64,000 bases of DNA from Bathymodiolus brooksi (lineage: Eukaryota; Mollusca; Bivalvia; Mytilida; Modiolidae), in assembly GCA_963680875.1 (NCBI GenBank), contig OY804589.1, forward strand, positions 31,164,962 through 31,228,961, written 5' to 3'. Of this stretch, positions 27,901 through 42,400 are shown piece by piece; positions within the stretch are counted from its first letter, which is position 1, and every line of letters starts with the position of its first letter. Under the pieces are notes generated by a model, which had not been told where the DNA came from, did no database searches, and worked only from the letters and a program-made list of their open reading frames with translations. The position numbers and the translations under genes are program-made.

Positions 27901-30900
27901 TGTGCGATAAAAAAAAAGCGTAATTTTTTATGATAACAAATGTTTTAACGGAAAGAAACATTGATTGAATCTTGTGAAAATGTTGATTATTATCGATTGA
28001 TATCAATAATTGCTGTGTGATTGTTAATCGATCGAACAATGAATGCCAGTTATGACATAAACTAAAGGTACGATTTGTTGTAAGGTAAATTATTGATATT
28101 AAAAGTGGGAACGGATTACTTAATGTACACAATCCAGGTGTAATGGCATGACATAATGGTGATTGAAATGATTATATATTTGGCGATTTAATTTTCATCA
28201 CCTGCAGACGGAAACAACATATCGGAATGTCCAAATGAATTTTGAATACAATGTACTTTATGTACATGTTAGGTTATTGAGTACTGATAAATCCGACCAG
28301 GTACAAAATCTTATTCAATATATTTACCTTGGACTTTGAAAATCTATATTTACATCTACAATTCAACAATTGGAAGAAAAAAAAACGTTAAACATCAGTG
28401 AAATTGATTCAAGCCATAATTGGATTAGAATCTTGGGAAATTAATTCTTAATGTGTGCAAGCTAGTCTCCTATCTGGCGACCTGTCAACAATGTAATAAT
28501 ATTGTAATCATAAAGAATTTAAATAGCATTCTTTGCTCCTATGATTAAAAACGGCTTATGGAATTAAAACTTTGTTAATTAAATTACTCCCCAATGATAA
28601 TATTCGTTAAAAAAAATAAAGGTGTGGATTAACATATAAATTATAAATACTTTTGCACGAATATATGGCTAATGGCCGTTTGAGTATATTGTTGTGAGCC
28701 TAAGAGCGAGATCGGACGGATTCCAGAACTTACAAAATAAATAACATCCAGGAATAAGAACATCTTAGGGACTGCTGTTTTTATTCGTGTTAAGTTTATT
28801 ACATCATAAAGAATAACCCAATGTCTAACGATTGATGAATGACTGCTTTTATTTCCGAATTGTGACATTTTTAACGCTTAATAAAAGTCGTAATTGAAAG
28901 ACATTTTTTTTCGTATGACCAAATATAAGCTTTTATGTAGTGTCGGTGTAGATATTTGTGTGTACTGTGAATTTCTACAGGATGATGGCAGAAGATTTCG
29001 TAAATTTCTGCATGACATTTTAATGCAAAATTATATTTGTGTGGTTGTGTGTACATTCAGAAGATTTCGTAATGTGCTGCATGACAATTGAATGTAGAAT
29101 TAAAATGAACGAAAGTGCAATTAAAATTTTGAAGTGCATTGATTGATATAATATTAATATAAGTTCTCCATTGTATTGTGATATATGTAGCTATACATCT
29201 TAACAAGAAATACATTTCTTGTATACGTGACATGGAGAAAGAAGACACATGTCAAACATTTCATTGAAGATCGTTAATAGGAATTTACAATGCTATATAT
29301 GAATTTATTATTATTATCGGTGAAATAAATCATAGAAGAATTAGTTTTGAAAAAAAACGTGATTTGCTGCATGTTTATGGAATAAAGAATCTTTTTTTTT
29401 TGGGGTTAAAAAAGAAGAAAAAGATAAAAACATGAGATAAGATTCTTTAATGTGGAAGGAAGAAAAACAAATGATATTTTTGTCGTAAATTAAGAAGATT
29501 CACCTTACAATAGGATTAGAAACAAAACAAAACTAAATTAAGGTCGCCTGTCGCTAATGCTTATGCTTGATTTCTCAGAAAATCCGCTCATACTTTGTGT
29601 CGAAAACATCTGCGAGTGTGGAGATTCTAACTGGAAATAATTTTACCCACTGAAAAAACCCCAAAAACCACCAGGAAGTAGTATTATTATTAGAATGTAT
29701 TTTGTAAGGCCTGGATTCCATGAAGCATGGAATTTTATTTAAGTAAACAATATATCTAGGTGAACTTATAACTTGGAATACACGAAAACTTTAATTGTGT
29801 TGCTAAAGCTGTATAGACTAGAATTGTGACATTAGACGATTGGTACATTGTAGATTTGGCACATTGTGGTTTCGACTGTACGTATACATTGAAAATTTTA
29901 AGAAATGGTGTTTGTTGGGGTTTTTTTTAATGAAATTCTAAGAATTTGATATGCAGACATGTCATCGTGTCTCTGATACTTATCACTATGAACATGTATG
30001 AGGTTCGATACAAAATTTTATATTGAGAATTGGGTATCGGAATACAGTATTTTACAACAAGGAATTATTCAAGGTCTTATTCTAAACGGATGAGGGATAT
30101 TATTGATACAATGAGATATGGAAAAACTGGGGTTTTTTCAGGAATAGCTAGACTTGCATGCTTCAAATTAGTTTATTAGGCAAGTGTGATAATCTTCAAG
30201 GAGTTGGTTAAAAAAGGAAATGGTAAAAAAAACCGTTACCAGAAATACAGATATCTGAAATACTGCTACATTGTACTATATTCAAGTTAAATCTATTGAA
30301 CAATTTAAGTTTGTAAAACTCTAAGTAGACAGAACTTGTCAAAAAATTTGAGACTAGATTTTTTTTATGTACTTTCTGGAACGAAACGTTAAGATAGGGC
30401 TTGTCAAACATTTTGAGACAAAAGTTATATCTGGAGCATAGATTTTTTTGTGCTTTGCAGAATGAAATATTAGACAGGGCTTGTCGAATAATTTGAGACG
30501 AAAGTTATATCTGAAGTATAATTTTGTTTGTGCTTTACAGAATGAAACGTTAAGATAGGGCTTGTCAAACATTTTGAGACAAAAGTTATATCTGGAGCAT
30601 AGATTTTTTTTGTGCTTTCCAGAATGAAATATTAGACAGGGCTTGTCAAAATATTTGAGACAAAAGTTATATATCTGAAGTATAGATTATTTTTTATGTG
30701 CTTTACGGAATGAAACGTTAGACAGGGCTTGTCAAACAATTTGAGACAAAAGTTATATATCTGAAGTTTAGATTTTTTGTGTGCTTTGCGGAATGAAATG
30801 AAACTTTAGACTTGTAAAAATTAAGCGACTGTCCGCAGACCATATAATCAAGATGTGCGATAAGCATGGAAATATTGACTGTTACTAACGAGGAGCTGTA

Positions 30901-33420
30901 TTGTTGTGGATATTCTACTGATGACTTGCTGAGAGAGCTTGAAGGTTATTATTAAATTTCCAATAGTTATCGATAATTGAAATAGCATAGTTTTTTCCCC
31001 CTTTTTTAGTTCACCTGACCCAAAGGGTCATGTGAGGTATTGCCATCACTTGGCGTCCGTCGTCCGTCGTTAACTTTTCATATTTGAATCTACTCCTCTG
31101 AAACAACTGGACCAAATTGAACCAAACTTGGCAGAAAGCATCTATATAAGGTCCTCTATAAAGTTTTTTCATTTCGTCCCATTCCGCCAACAAATATGGC
31201 CGCCAAGGACAATTCTTGTTTCTGATTGGCTAATGTTAAAAAAATCTTCTCCTCTGAAACTGCTTGGCCAAATGGAGCCAAACTTGGCAGGAAGCATCTA
31301 TGTAAGATCCTCTATAAAACTTCTTCATTTAATTCCATTCGGCCAACAAACATGGCCACTGTTACTAAAAATAGAACATAGGGTAAAATTGCACGTTTTT
31401 GGTAACAACTCAAAAACCGTTAATAATATCAGAAATCTGACATGGGTAAAAATGATCAGCACAGGAAGATCTAACTACCCTGAAATTTTGAAGAAAATCT
31501 GATTACCTATCTTGGAGTTATTGCCCTTTTTTCTTCAAAATTTTAATACTTTTCGTTTTTTATTTAAAAAACTATAAGAGATATAGACATTAAGTTTAAA
31601 CAGCAAACATGTGCAGCATGTCAAGATCTACATGCCCTGCAATTTTGAAGTAAATCTGATTACCCGTCTAGGAGTTATTGCCCTTTTTTATTTTTTATTT
31701 TTTTAATTTAAACATTTTTGTCTGATATTTCAAAAACTATTAGAGATAAAGGTTAAGTTTAAATTGCAAACATGTGCAGCATATTAAGATCTACCTACCC
31801 TTTAATTTTGAAGTTAATTTGAGTACCCAATTTGGAGTTATTGCCCTTTTTTTTGTCAAATTTTCAAAATGTTAATACCTTTTGTCCTTTATTTCAAAAA
31901 CTATAAGAGATAGATGTTAAGTTTAAACAGCAAACATGTTCAGCATGTCAAGATCAACCTAGCCTACAATTTTAAAGTAAATCTGATTACCCATCTTGAA
32001 GTTATTGCCCTTTTTTCATCAAATTTTAAAAATGTTAATACTTTTCATCCTTTATTTCAAAAACTATATGAGATAGATGTTGAGTGTAAACTGAAAACAT
32101 GTTCAGCTTGTCAAGATCTACATGCCCTGCAATTTTGAAGTAAATCTGAATACCCGTCTAGGAGTTATTCCCCTTTTTTCATCATTTTTTAGCTCACCTG
32201 ACCCAAAGGGCCATGTGAGGTATTGCCATCACTTGGCGTCCGTCGTCCATCCGTTAACTTTTTCATATTTTAATCTTCTCCTCTGAAACAACTTGGCCAA
32301 ATGGAACCAAACTTGGCAGTAAGCATCTATGTAAGGTCCTCTATAAAGTTTCTCCATTTCGTTCCATTTGGCCTATAAACATGGCCGCCAAGAATAATTC
32401 TTTTTTCTAATTGGCTAATGTTAAAAAATCTTCTCCTCTGAAACAGCTTGGCCAAATGGAGCCAAACTTGGCATAGATGGTCCCTGGGTGTGTCCCTTTT
32501 AAAATTGTGTCCGACAGCCCCACCCTCCATTCAAGATGGCTGCTGTTTTTTAAGGTAATGATTATCTCCCTTTGAAATTTGCTTCAGTATCATTCTATTG
32601 TCAGGTGAGCGATACAGGCTCAGTGGGCTGAGCCTCTAGTTTTTTACAGCATTTGTGTTGGTGGGTTTAAATTCTATCAGGTGGAACTAGGAAGTTGAGT
32701 AAATATTTAATTTATAACAGTATTGAGTGTTAGGCATTTTAAAACTAGTCTCCTATGATTGATACATTTCTTGTTTGTATGATCAATAAAGTACATTGTA
32801 TTTAAATGTGTTTAAATTAAAATGACTTACTGGTAATGCAACATCGTATGTTAAGCACGTATGCACGCATGAGTAAAATTATAGGAAATCACGTTTTGTT
32901 TGTAAACAATATTTATTTTGATTAATCTGCTGCTTGACTTATATATAAAAACAACTGGTGCAAAATAATAACGACATGTTTGGTTTACCTTTCACAGGTG
33001 TGGTGCATACCTGTGCGTTGTATTAACGAAGCAATCAACTGGATTAGATCTGTGGATAATAATGCACTACGCTTATTTAACTATATAGCACAGTTTATTA
33101 ATGAAGTTTTTTAATATCAAGAGAGCTTTGCCAAAATGTCGACCGACTTAAATTTCTAACCCTGGAGTTAAAAGATTAAAAACCATTGTTTGGATATTGA
33201 CAGCATTCAATACAAATTATTTGTGAATAACTTAATATTTTATTTACAGTACCTCGATAAATTTATTCATATATTTTGTTTAACTTCGTGAATTTGGAAT
33301 CTATCTTAAACTGGCAGCGACAGAATATTTATTTTCTTCATTTTGTATTTGTTTAAACCAGATTTATAATTGATATTATGCAATTTGGGATATTACGGTA
33401 TGTGTAGATTGACTATCGAT

Positions 33421-33454
<34 letters not shown>

Positions 33455-36400
33455 GGTATATAATGCAGGACTGGATTATCATGTAGGCTAGTTTAGACTG
33501 CAGCCTAGGGCCCATCAGGCCCTGCTAAAATATTTTCAAATATATTTTGATTGTTTGAAAAATTAGTATAATATTCTAGTTTATTTAAAGAATTTGCAAT
33601 AAGTTTACTTCAAGCTATGTAAATGTCGCTGAATTATGTCACCAGTAAAATCTGTTCAAGATGGGTGTGGTCGATTTACAGGGTGGCTTTGCCTGATGGG
33701 GCCCCCATAATATCATTAGCCTAGGGGAGGGGGGGGGGGGGCAAAAGGTCATAATCCAGTCCTGTATATATGCTTTTGAATTGTTTTTAGATTGAAGATT
33801 TAACATTTGATCAATATTTTCATATTTGAACTCATTTATAATTGTTGTCATATTTTTATTTGATTGACGATATCTTAGTTCAGGTTATAATGTACATATG
33901 AATACTGTGGATTCATTTTTACCAATTTACATGGATTTTGTGGTTAGTATCCAACCATGAAATTATATTAAAGGGTTGGAATTATGGTGTTTAATGCCAC
34001 TTTCAACAATATTGTTGTTGAAAGTGACATTAAACACCATAACCCTAACCCTACAACTATATATTGTTGTTGAAAGTGACATTAAACACCATATCCCTAA
34101 CCCTACAACTATATATTGTTGTTGAAAATGACATTAAACACCATAACCCTAACCCTACAACTATATATTGTTGAAAGTGACATTAAACACCATATCCCTA
34201 ACCCTACAACTATATATTGTTGAAAGTGACATTAAACACCATATCCCTAACCCTACAACTATATATTGTTGAAAGTGACATTAAACACCATATCCCTAAC
34301 CCTACAACTATATATTGTTGAAAGTGACATTAAACACCATATCCCTAACCCTACAACTATATATTGTTGAAAGTGACATTAAACACCATATCCCTAACCC
34401 TACAACTATATATTGTTGAAAGTGACATTAAACACCATATCCCTAACCCTACAACTATGTATTGTTGAAAGTGACATTAAACGCCATAACCCTAACCCTA
34501 CAACTCTATATTGTTGAAAGTGACATTAAACACCATATCCCTAACCCTACAACTATATATTGTTGAAAGTGACATTAAACACCATATCCCTAACCCTACA
34601 ACTATATATTGTTGAAAGTGACATTAAACACCATATCCCTAACCCTACAACTATATTGTTGAAAGTGACATTAAACACCATAACCCTAACCCTACAACTA
34701 TATATTGTTGAAAGTGACATTAAACACCATAACCCTAACCCTACAACTATATATTGTTGAGTGACATTAAACACCATATCCCTAACCCTACAACTATATA
34801 TTGTTGAAAGTGACATTAAACACCATATTCCTAACTAACCCTACAACTATATATTGTTGTGTGACATTAAACACCATATCCCTAACCCTACAACTATATA
34901 TTGTTGAAAGTGACATTAAACACCATAACCCTAACCCTACAACTATATATTGTTGAAAGTGACATTAAACACCATAACCCTAACCCTACAACTATATATT
35001 GTTGAAAGTGACATTAAACACCATAACCCTAACCCTACAACTATATATTGTTGAAAGTGACATTAAACACCATATCCCTAACCCTAAAACTATATATTGT
35101 TGAAAGTGACATTAAACACCATAACCCTAACCCTACAACTATATATTGTTGAAAGTGACATTAAACACCATAACCCTAACCCTACAACTATATATTGTTG
35201 AAAGTGACATTAAACACCATATCCCTAACCCTACAACTATATATTGTTGAAAGTGACATTAAACACCATAACCCTAATCCTACAACTATATATTGTTGAA
35301 AGTGACATTAAACACCATAACCCTAACCCTACAACTATATATTGTTGAAAGTGACATTAAACACCATAACCCTAACCCTACAACTGTATATTGTTGAAAG
35401 TGACATTAAACACCATAACCCTAACCCTACAACTATATATTGTTGAAAGTGACATTAAACACCATAACCCTAACCCTACAACTATATATTGTTGAAAGTG
35501 ACATTAAACACCATAACCCTAACCCTACAACTATGTATTGTTGAAAATGACATTAAACACCATAACCCTAACCCTACAACTATATATTGTTGAAAGTGAC
35601 ATTAAACACCATAACCCTAACCCTACAACTATATATTGTTGAAAATGACATTGAATACCATAACCCTAACCCTACAACTATATATTGTTGAAAGTGACAT
35701 TAAACACCATATCCCTAACCCTACAACTATATATTGTTGAAAATGACATTAAACACCATAACCCTAACCCTACAACTATATATTGTTGAAAGTGACATTA
35801 AACACCATATCCCTAACCCTACAACTATATATTGTTGAAAGTGACATTAAACACCATATCCCTAACCCTACAACTATATATTGTTGAAAGTGACATTAAA
35901 CACCATATCCCTAACCCTGCAACTATATATTGTTGAAAGTGACATTAAACACCATATCCCTAACCCTACAACTATATTGTTGAAAGTGACATTAAACACC
36001 ATAACCCTAACCCTACAACTATATATTGTTGAAAGTGACATTAAACACCATAACCCTAACCCTACAACTATATATTGTTGAGTGACATTAAACACCATAT
36101 CCCTAACCCTACAACTATATATTGTTGAAAGTGACATTAAACACCATATTCCTAACTAACCCTACAACTATATATTGTTGTGTGACATTAAACACCATAT
36201 CCCTAACCCTACAACTATATATTGTTGAAAGTGACATTAAACACCATAACCCTAACCCTACAACTATATATTGTTGAAAGTGACATTAAACACCATAACC
36301 CTAACCCTACAACTATATATTGTTGAAAGTGACATTAAACACCATAACCCTAACCCTACAACTATATATTGTTGAAAGTGACATTAAACACCATATCCCT

Positions 36401-39400
36401 AACCCTACAACTATATATTGTTGAAAGTGACATTAAACACCATAACCCTAACCCTACAACTATATATTGTTGAAAGTGACATTAAACACCATATCCCTAA
36501 CCCTAAAACTATATATTGTTGAAAGTGACATTAAACACCATAACCCTAACCCTACAACTATATATTGTTGAAAGTGACATTAAACACCATAACCCTAACC
36601 CTACAACTATATATTGTTGAAAGTGACATTAAACACCATATCCCTAACCCTACAACTATATATTGTTGAAAGTGACATTAAACACCATAACCCTAATCCT
36701 ACAACTATATATTGTTGAAAGTGACATTAAACACCATAACCCTAACCCTACAACTATATATTGTTGAAAGTGACATTAAACACCATAACCCTAACCCTAC
36801 AACTATATATTGTTGAAAGTGACATTAAACACCATATCCCTAACCCTACAACTATATATTGTTGAAAGTGACATTAAACACCATATCCCTAACCCTACAA
36901 CTATATATTGTTGAAAGTGACATTAAACACCATAACCCTAACCCTACAACTATATATTGTTGAAAGTGACATTAAACACCATATCCCTAACCCTACAACT
37001 ATATATTGTTGAAAGTGACATTAAACACCATAACCCTAATCCTACAACTATATATTGTTGAAAGTGACATTAAACACCATAACCCTAACCCTACAACTAT
37101 ATATTGTTGAAAGTGACATTAAACACCATAACCCTAACCCTACAACTATATATTGTTGAAAGTGACATTAAACACCATATCCCTAACCCTACAACTATAT
37201 ATTGTTGAAAGTGACATTAAACACCATAACCCTAACCCTACAACTATATATTGTTGAAAGTGACATTAAACACCATATCCCTAACCCTACAACTATATAT
37301 TGTTGAAAGTGACATTAAACACCATAACCCTAATCCTACAACTATATATTGTTGAAAGTGACATTAAACACCATAACCCTAACCCTACAACTATATATTG
37401 TTGAAAGTGACATTAAACACCATAACCCTAACCCTACAACTATATATTGTTGAAAGTGACATTAAACACCATATCCCTAACCCTACAACTATATATTGTT
37501 GAAAGTGACATTAAACACCATAACCCTAACCCTACAACTATATATTGTTGAAAGTGACATTAAACACCATATCCCTAACCCTACAACTATATATTGTTGA
37601 AAGTGACATTAAACACCATATCCCTAACCCTACAACTATATATTGTTGAAAGTGACATTAAACACCATAACCCTAACCCTACAACTATATATTGTTGAAA
37701 GTGACATTAAACACCATATCCCTAACCCTACAACTATATATTGTTGAAAGTGACATTAAACACCATAACCCTAACCCTACAACTATATATTGTTGAAAGT
37801 GACATTAAACACCATAACCCTAACCCTACAACTATATATTGTTGAAAGTGACATTAAACACCATAACCCTAACCCTACTACTATATATTGTTGAAAGTGA
37901 CATTAAACACCATATCCCTAACCCTACAACTATATATTGTTGAAAGTGACATTAAACACCATAACCCTAACCCTACAACTATATATTGTTGAAAGTGACA
38001 TTAAACACCATATCCCTAACCCTACAACTATATATTGTTGAAAGTGACATTAAACACCATATCCCTAACCCTACGACTATATGTTGTTGAAAGTGACATT
38101 AAACACCATATCCCTAACCCTACGACTATATATTGTTGAAAGTGACATTAAACACCATATCCCTAACCCTACAACTATATATTGTTGAAAGTGACATTAA
38201 ACACCATATCCCTAACCCTACAACTATATATTGTTGAAAGTGACATTAAACACCATAACCCTAACCCTACAACTATATATTGTTGAAAGTGACATTAAAC
38301 ACCATAACCCTAACCCTACAACTATATATTGTTGAAAGTGACATTAAACACCATATCCCTAACCCTACAACTATATATTGTTGAAAGTGACATTAAACAC
38401 CATATCCCTAACCCTACAACTATATATTGTTGAAAGTGACATTAAACACCATAACCCTAACCCTACAACTATATATTGTTGAAAGTGACATTAAACACCA
38501 TATCCCTAACCCTACAACTATGTATTGTTGAAAGTGACATTAAACACCATAACCCTAACCCTACAACTATATATTGTTGAAAGTGACATTAAACACCATA
38601 ACCCTAACCCTACAACTATGTATTGTTGAAAGTGACATTAAACACCATAACCCTAACCCTACAACTATATATTGTTGAAAGTGACATTAAACACCATAAC
38701 CCTAACCCTACAACTATATATTGTTGAAAGTGACATTAAACACCATAACCCTAACCCTACAACTATATATTGTTGAAAGTGACATTTAACACCATAACCC
38801 TAACCCTACAACTATATATTGTTGAGTGACATTAAACACCATAACCCTAACCCTACAACTATATATTGTTGAAAGTGACATTAAACACCATATCCCTAAC
38901 CCTACAACTATATATTGTTGAAAGTGACATTAAACACCATATCCCTAACCCTACGACTATATATTGTTGAAAGTGACATTAAACACCATATCCCTAACCC
39001 TACAACTATATATTGTTGAAAGTGACATTAAACACCATAACCCTAACCCTACAACTATATATTTTTGAAAGTGACATTAAACACCATATCCCTAACCCTA
39101 CAACTATATATTGTTGAAAGTGACATTAAACACCATATCCCTAACCCTACGACTATATGTTGTTGAAAGTGACATTAAACACCATATCCCTAACCCTACG
39201 ACTATATATTGTTGAAAGTGACATTAAACACCATATCCCTAACCCTACAACTATATATTGTTGAAAGTGACATTAAACACCATATCCCTAACCCTACAAC
39301 TATATATTGTTGAAAGTGACATTAAACACCATAACCCTAACCCTACAACTATATATTGTTGAAAGTGACATTAAACACCATAACCCTAACCCTACAACTA

Positions 39401-42400
39401 TATATTGTTGAAAGTGACATTAAACACCATATCCCTAACCCTACAACTATATATTGTTGAAAGTGACATTAAACACCATATCCCTAACCCTACAACTATA
39501 TATTGTTGAAAGTGACATTAAACACCATAACCCTAACCCTACAACTATATATTGTTGAAAGTGACATTAAACACCATATCCCTAACCCTACAACTATGTA
39601 TTGTTGAAAGTGACATTAAACACCATAACCCTAACCCTACAACTATATATTGTTGAAAGTGACATTAAACACCATAACCCTAACCCTACAACTATGTATT
39701 GTTGAAAGTGACATTAAACACCATAACCCTAACCCTACAACTATATATTGTTGAAAGTGACATTAAACACCATAACCCTAACCCTACAACTATATATTGT
39801 TGAAAGTGACATTAAACACCATAACCCTAACCCTACAACTATATATTGTTGAAAGTGACATTTAACACCATAACCCTAACCCTACAACTATATATTGTTG
39901 AGTGACATTAAACACCATAACCCTAACCCTACAACTATATATTGTTGAAAGTGACATTAAACACCATATCCCTAACCCTACAACTATATATTGTTGAAAG
40001 TGACATTAAACACCATATCCCTAACCCTACGACTATATGTTGTTGAAAGTGACATTAAACACCATATCCCTAACCCTACAACTATATATTGTTGAGTGAC
40101 ATTAAACACCATATCCCTAACCCTACAACTATGTATTGTTGAAAGTGACATTAAACACCATAACCCTAACCCTACAACTATATATTGTTGAAAGTGACAT
40201 TAAACACCATATCCCTAACCCTACAACTATATATTGTTGAAAGTGACATTAAACACCATAGCCCTAACCCTACAACTATATATTGTTGAAAGTGACATTA
40301 AACACCATAACCCTAACCCTACAACTATATATTGTTGAAAGTGACATTAAACACCATAACCCTAACCCTACAACTATATATTGTTGAAAGTGACATTAAA
40401 CACCATATCCCTAACCCTACAACTATATATTGTTGAGTGACATTAAACACCATATTCCTAACCCTACAACTATATATTGTTGAAAGTGACATTAAACACC
40501 ATAACCCTAACCCTACAACTATATATTGTTGAGTGACATTAAACACCATATCCCTAACCCTACAACTATGTATTGTTGAAAGTGACATTAAACACCATAA
40601 CCCTAACCCTACAACTATATATTGTTGAAAGTGACATTAAACACCATATCCCTAACCCTACAACTATATATTGTTGAAAGTGACATTAAACACCAAATCC
40701 CTAACCCTACAACTATATATTGTTGAAAGTGACATTAAACACCATAACCCTAACCCTACAACTATATATTGTTGAAAGTGACATTAAACACCATAACCCT
40801 AACCCTACAACTATATATTGTTGAAAGTGACATTAAACACCATATCCCTAACCCTACAACTATATATTGTTGAGTGACATTAAACACCATATTCCTAACC
40901 CTACAACTATATATTGTTGAAAGTGACATTAAACACCATAACCCTAACCCTACAACTATATATTGTTGAGTGACATTAAACACCATATCCCTAACACTAC
41001 AACTATATATGGTTGAGTTACATTAAACACCATATTCCTAACTAACCCTGTATGTTTTGTTCACTTATAACACCATAGTACTTTGATGTTTTTCTATGTG
41101 ATACAACAAACATATCAACAAGAACAAGCAGGAAATGAGATAAAATTGATATATTATATGAAATAAGTACCGTAATTAATTTATTGATTTACCCTCATTT
41201 TCTGCATTTTCATTAAAATTTGCATTTTATATAAGAAGAAAAAATAATTGAGTACTGCTCTTATTGATTATTGATTGGTGAATGAACATCCAGCGGAAAA
41301 TACTTCATGCATATTCAGGACAAGAATAAGTTCAACGATTTAAAAAAAAATCAAGACAGTCAGAAAGCAGGAATGTATGTACGAACAAATTTACCTTTTG
41401 TAATGTCTTTTCTTTTTAAACATTTTCAAAACAGGACTGAGTTGCACAAACCTCAATGAAATTTAAGTGTCAGTTAAAACTTAATTGACACATAAAATTA
41501 CTTGAAATATACATGAAATTAATTTACACTTACTTAAGGTTTAATTGAGACTTACATTTAATTGAAGTTTGTGTAACCCAGTCCAAATCTTTAACATGCA
41601 GGGAGCGTGCCACTCTCCAAGCGTGTTACCTTCTAGTACTATGGTCAATTATTTGGCTCCCCTCCCCCCCCCCTTTTCCACTCTAATACATCACACATTA
41701 TCACACAAATGACTGACAGCATAAGCATGGACAGTGCACAGTATGGTCAGTGGATCATTGTACATGTAGTTGACTGACTACTAGCTAAGCAGGTAGTATC
41801 TGTAATGTCTTGTTTTTCAGATTTTTGTTTTTATCATTTAGTTAGAAAAGATATGGATGTAAATGAACATGAGATACTATTCAGAGTTAGGGTTAGGGTA
41901 AGAGTGTTTAACGCTACTTTCAACAATATTTCAGTTATATCGCTGCGTTCGGCTTTATTGTGGAGGAAACTGGCCTGGAGTACCCGGAAAAAACTCACAA
42001 CGTTAGTGGTGATAGGCACTGATTGCATAGATAGCTGTATATTCAACATTACACAAATTCAAGTAAATGAACTGTGCTTTTAGTTGTGATGTTTATATTT
42101 TTATTTACAGTTCTCTGTTCTGATCGTCTAACACAGATGACCAAGACATACAATGACATTGAGGCTGTTAATAGATTATTAGAAGAGGTAAACATTATAA
42201 TGTCAGGATCAAATAAAAACTCATAATCCTTAATTTAAGTGTCTTTATTCTAATTTAAGTGTCTTTATTCTAATTTAAGTGTCTTTATTCTAATTTAAGT
42301 GTTTTTATTCTAATTTAAGTGTCTTTATTCTAATTAAAGAGTCTTTATTCTCATTTAAACCTCTTAAATTAGAATAAAACTGCTGAAATTAAAAGAAATA

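Larger units (their letters stand above)
7719..42110 (+). other. TRAK: TRAK intron A-B (34 kb)
   Basis: Donor 'gtaagt' at 7719 and acceptor 'ttatttacag' before 42111. It holds, in order: SINE fragments, a minus-strand transposase-derived exon (10.5 kb), family D (12.0-13.2), duplicated blocks with SINEs (14.1-18.1), a minus-strand three-exon gene (20.2-22.6), a 1-kb DNA transposon (23.2-24.2), AT-rich tandem repeats (27.1-30.8), two family D pieces (31.0-32.6) and the 49-bp satellite (34.0-41.05). About 24.3-27.0, 28.1-30.2 and 32.7-33.4 kb hold nothing I can identify. Confidence 0.85.

Noticed and set aside
34553..34816. Repetitive 87-residue frames on both strands (also at 35874, 40325 and 40762)
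   Set aside because: They are translations of the 49-bp satellite; three units of 49 make 147 bases, so frames stay open by periodicity. There is no gene signal.
34012..41050. A chromosome end, because of CCCTAACCCTA
   Set aside because: Only two hexamers per 49-bp unit, and the array is followed by TRAK exons, so it is internal.
34012..41050. CRISPR-like array
   Set aside because: Units are contiguous with no unique spacers, and the genome is animal.
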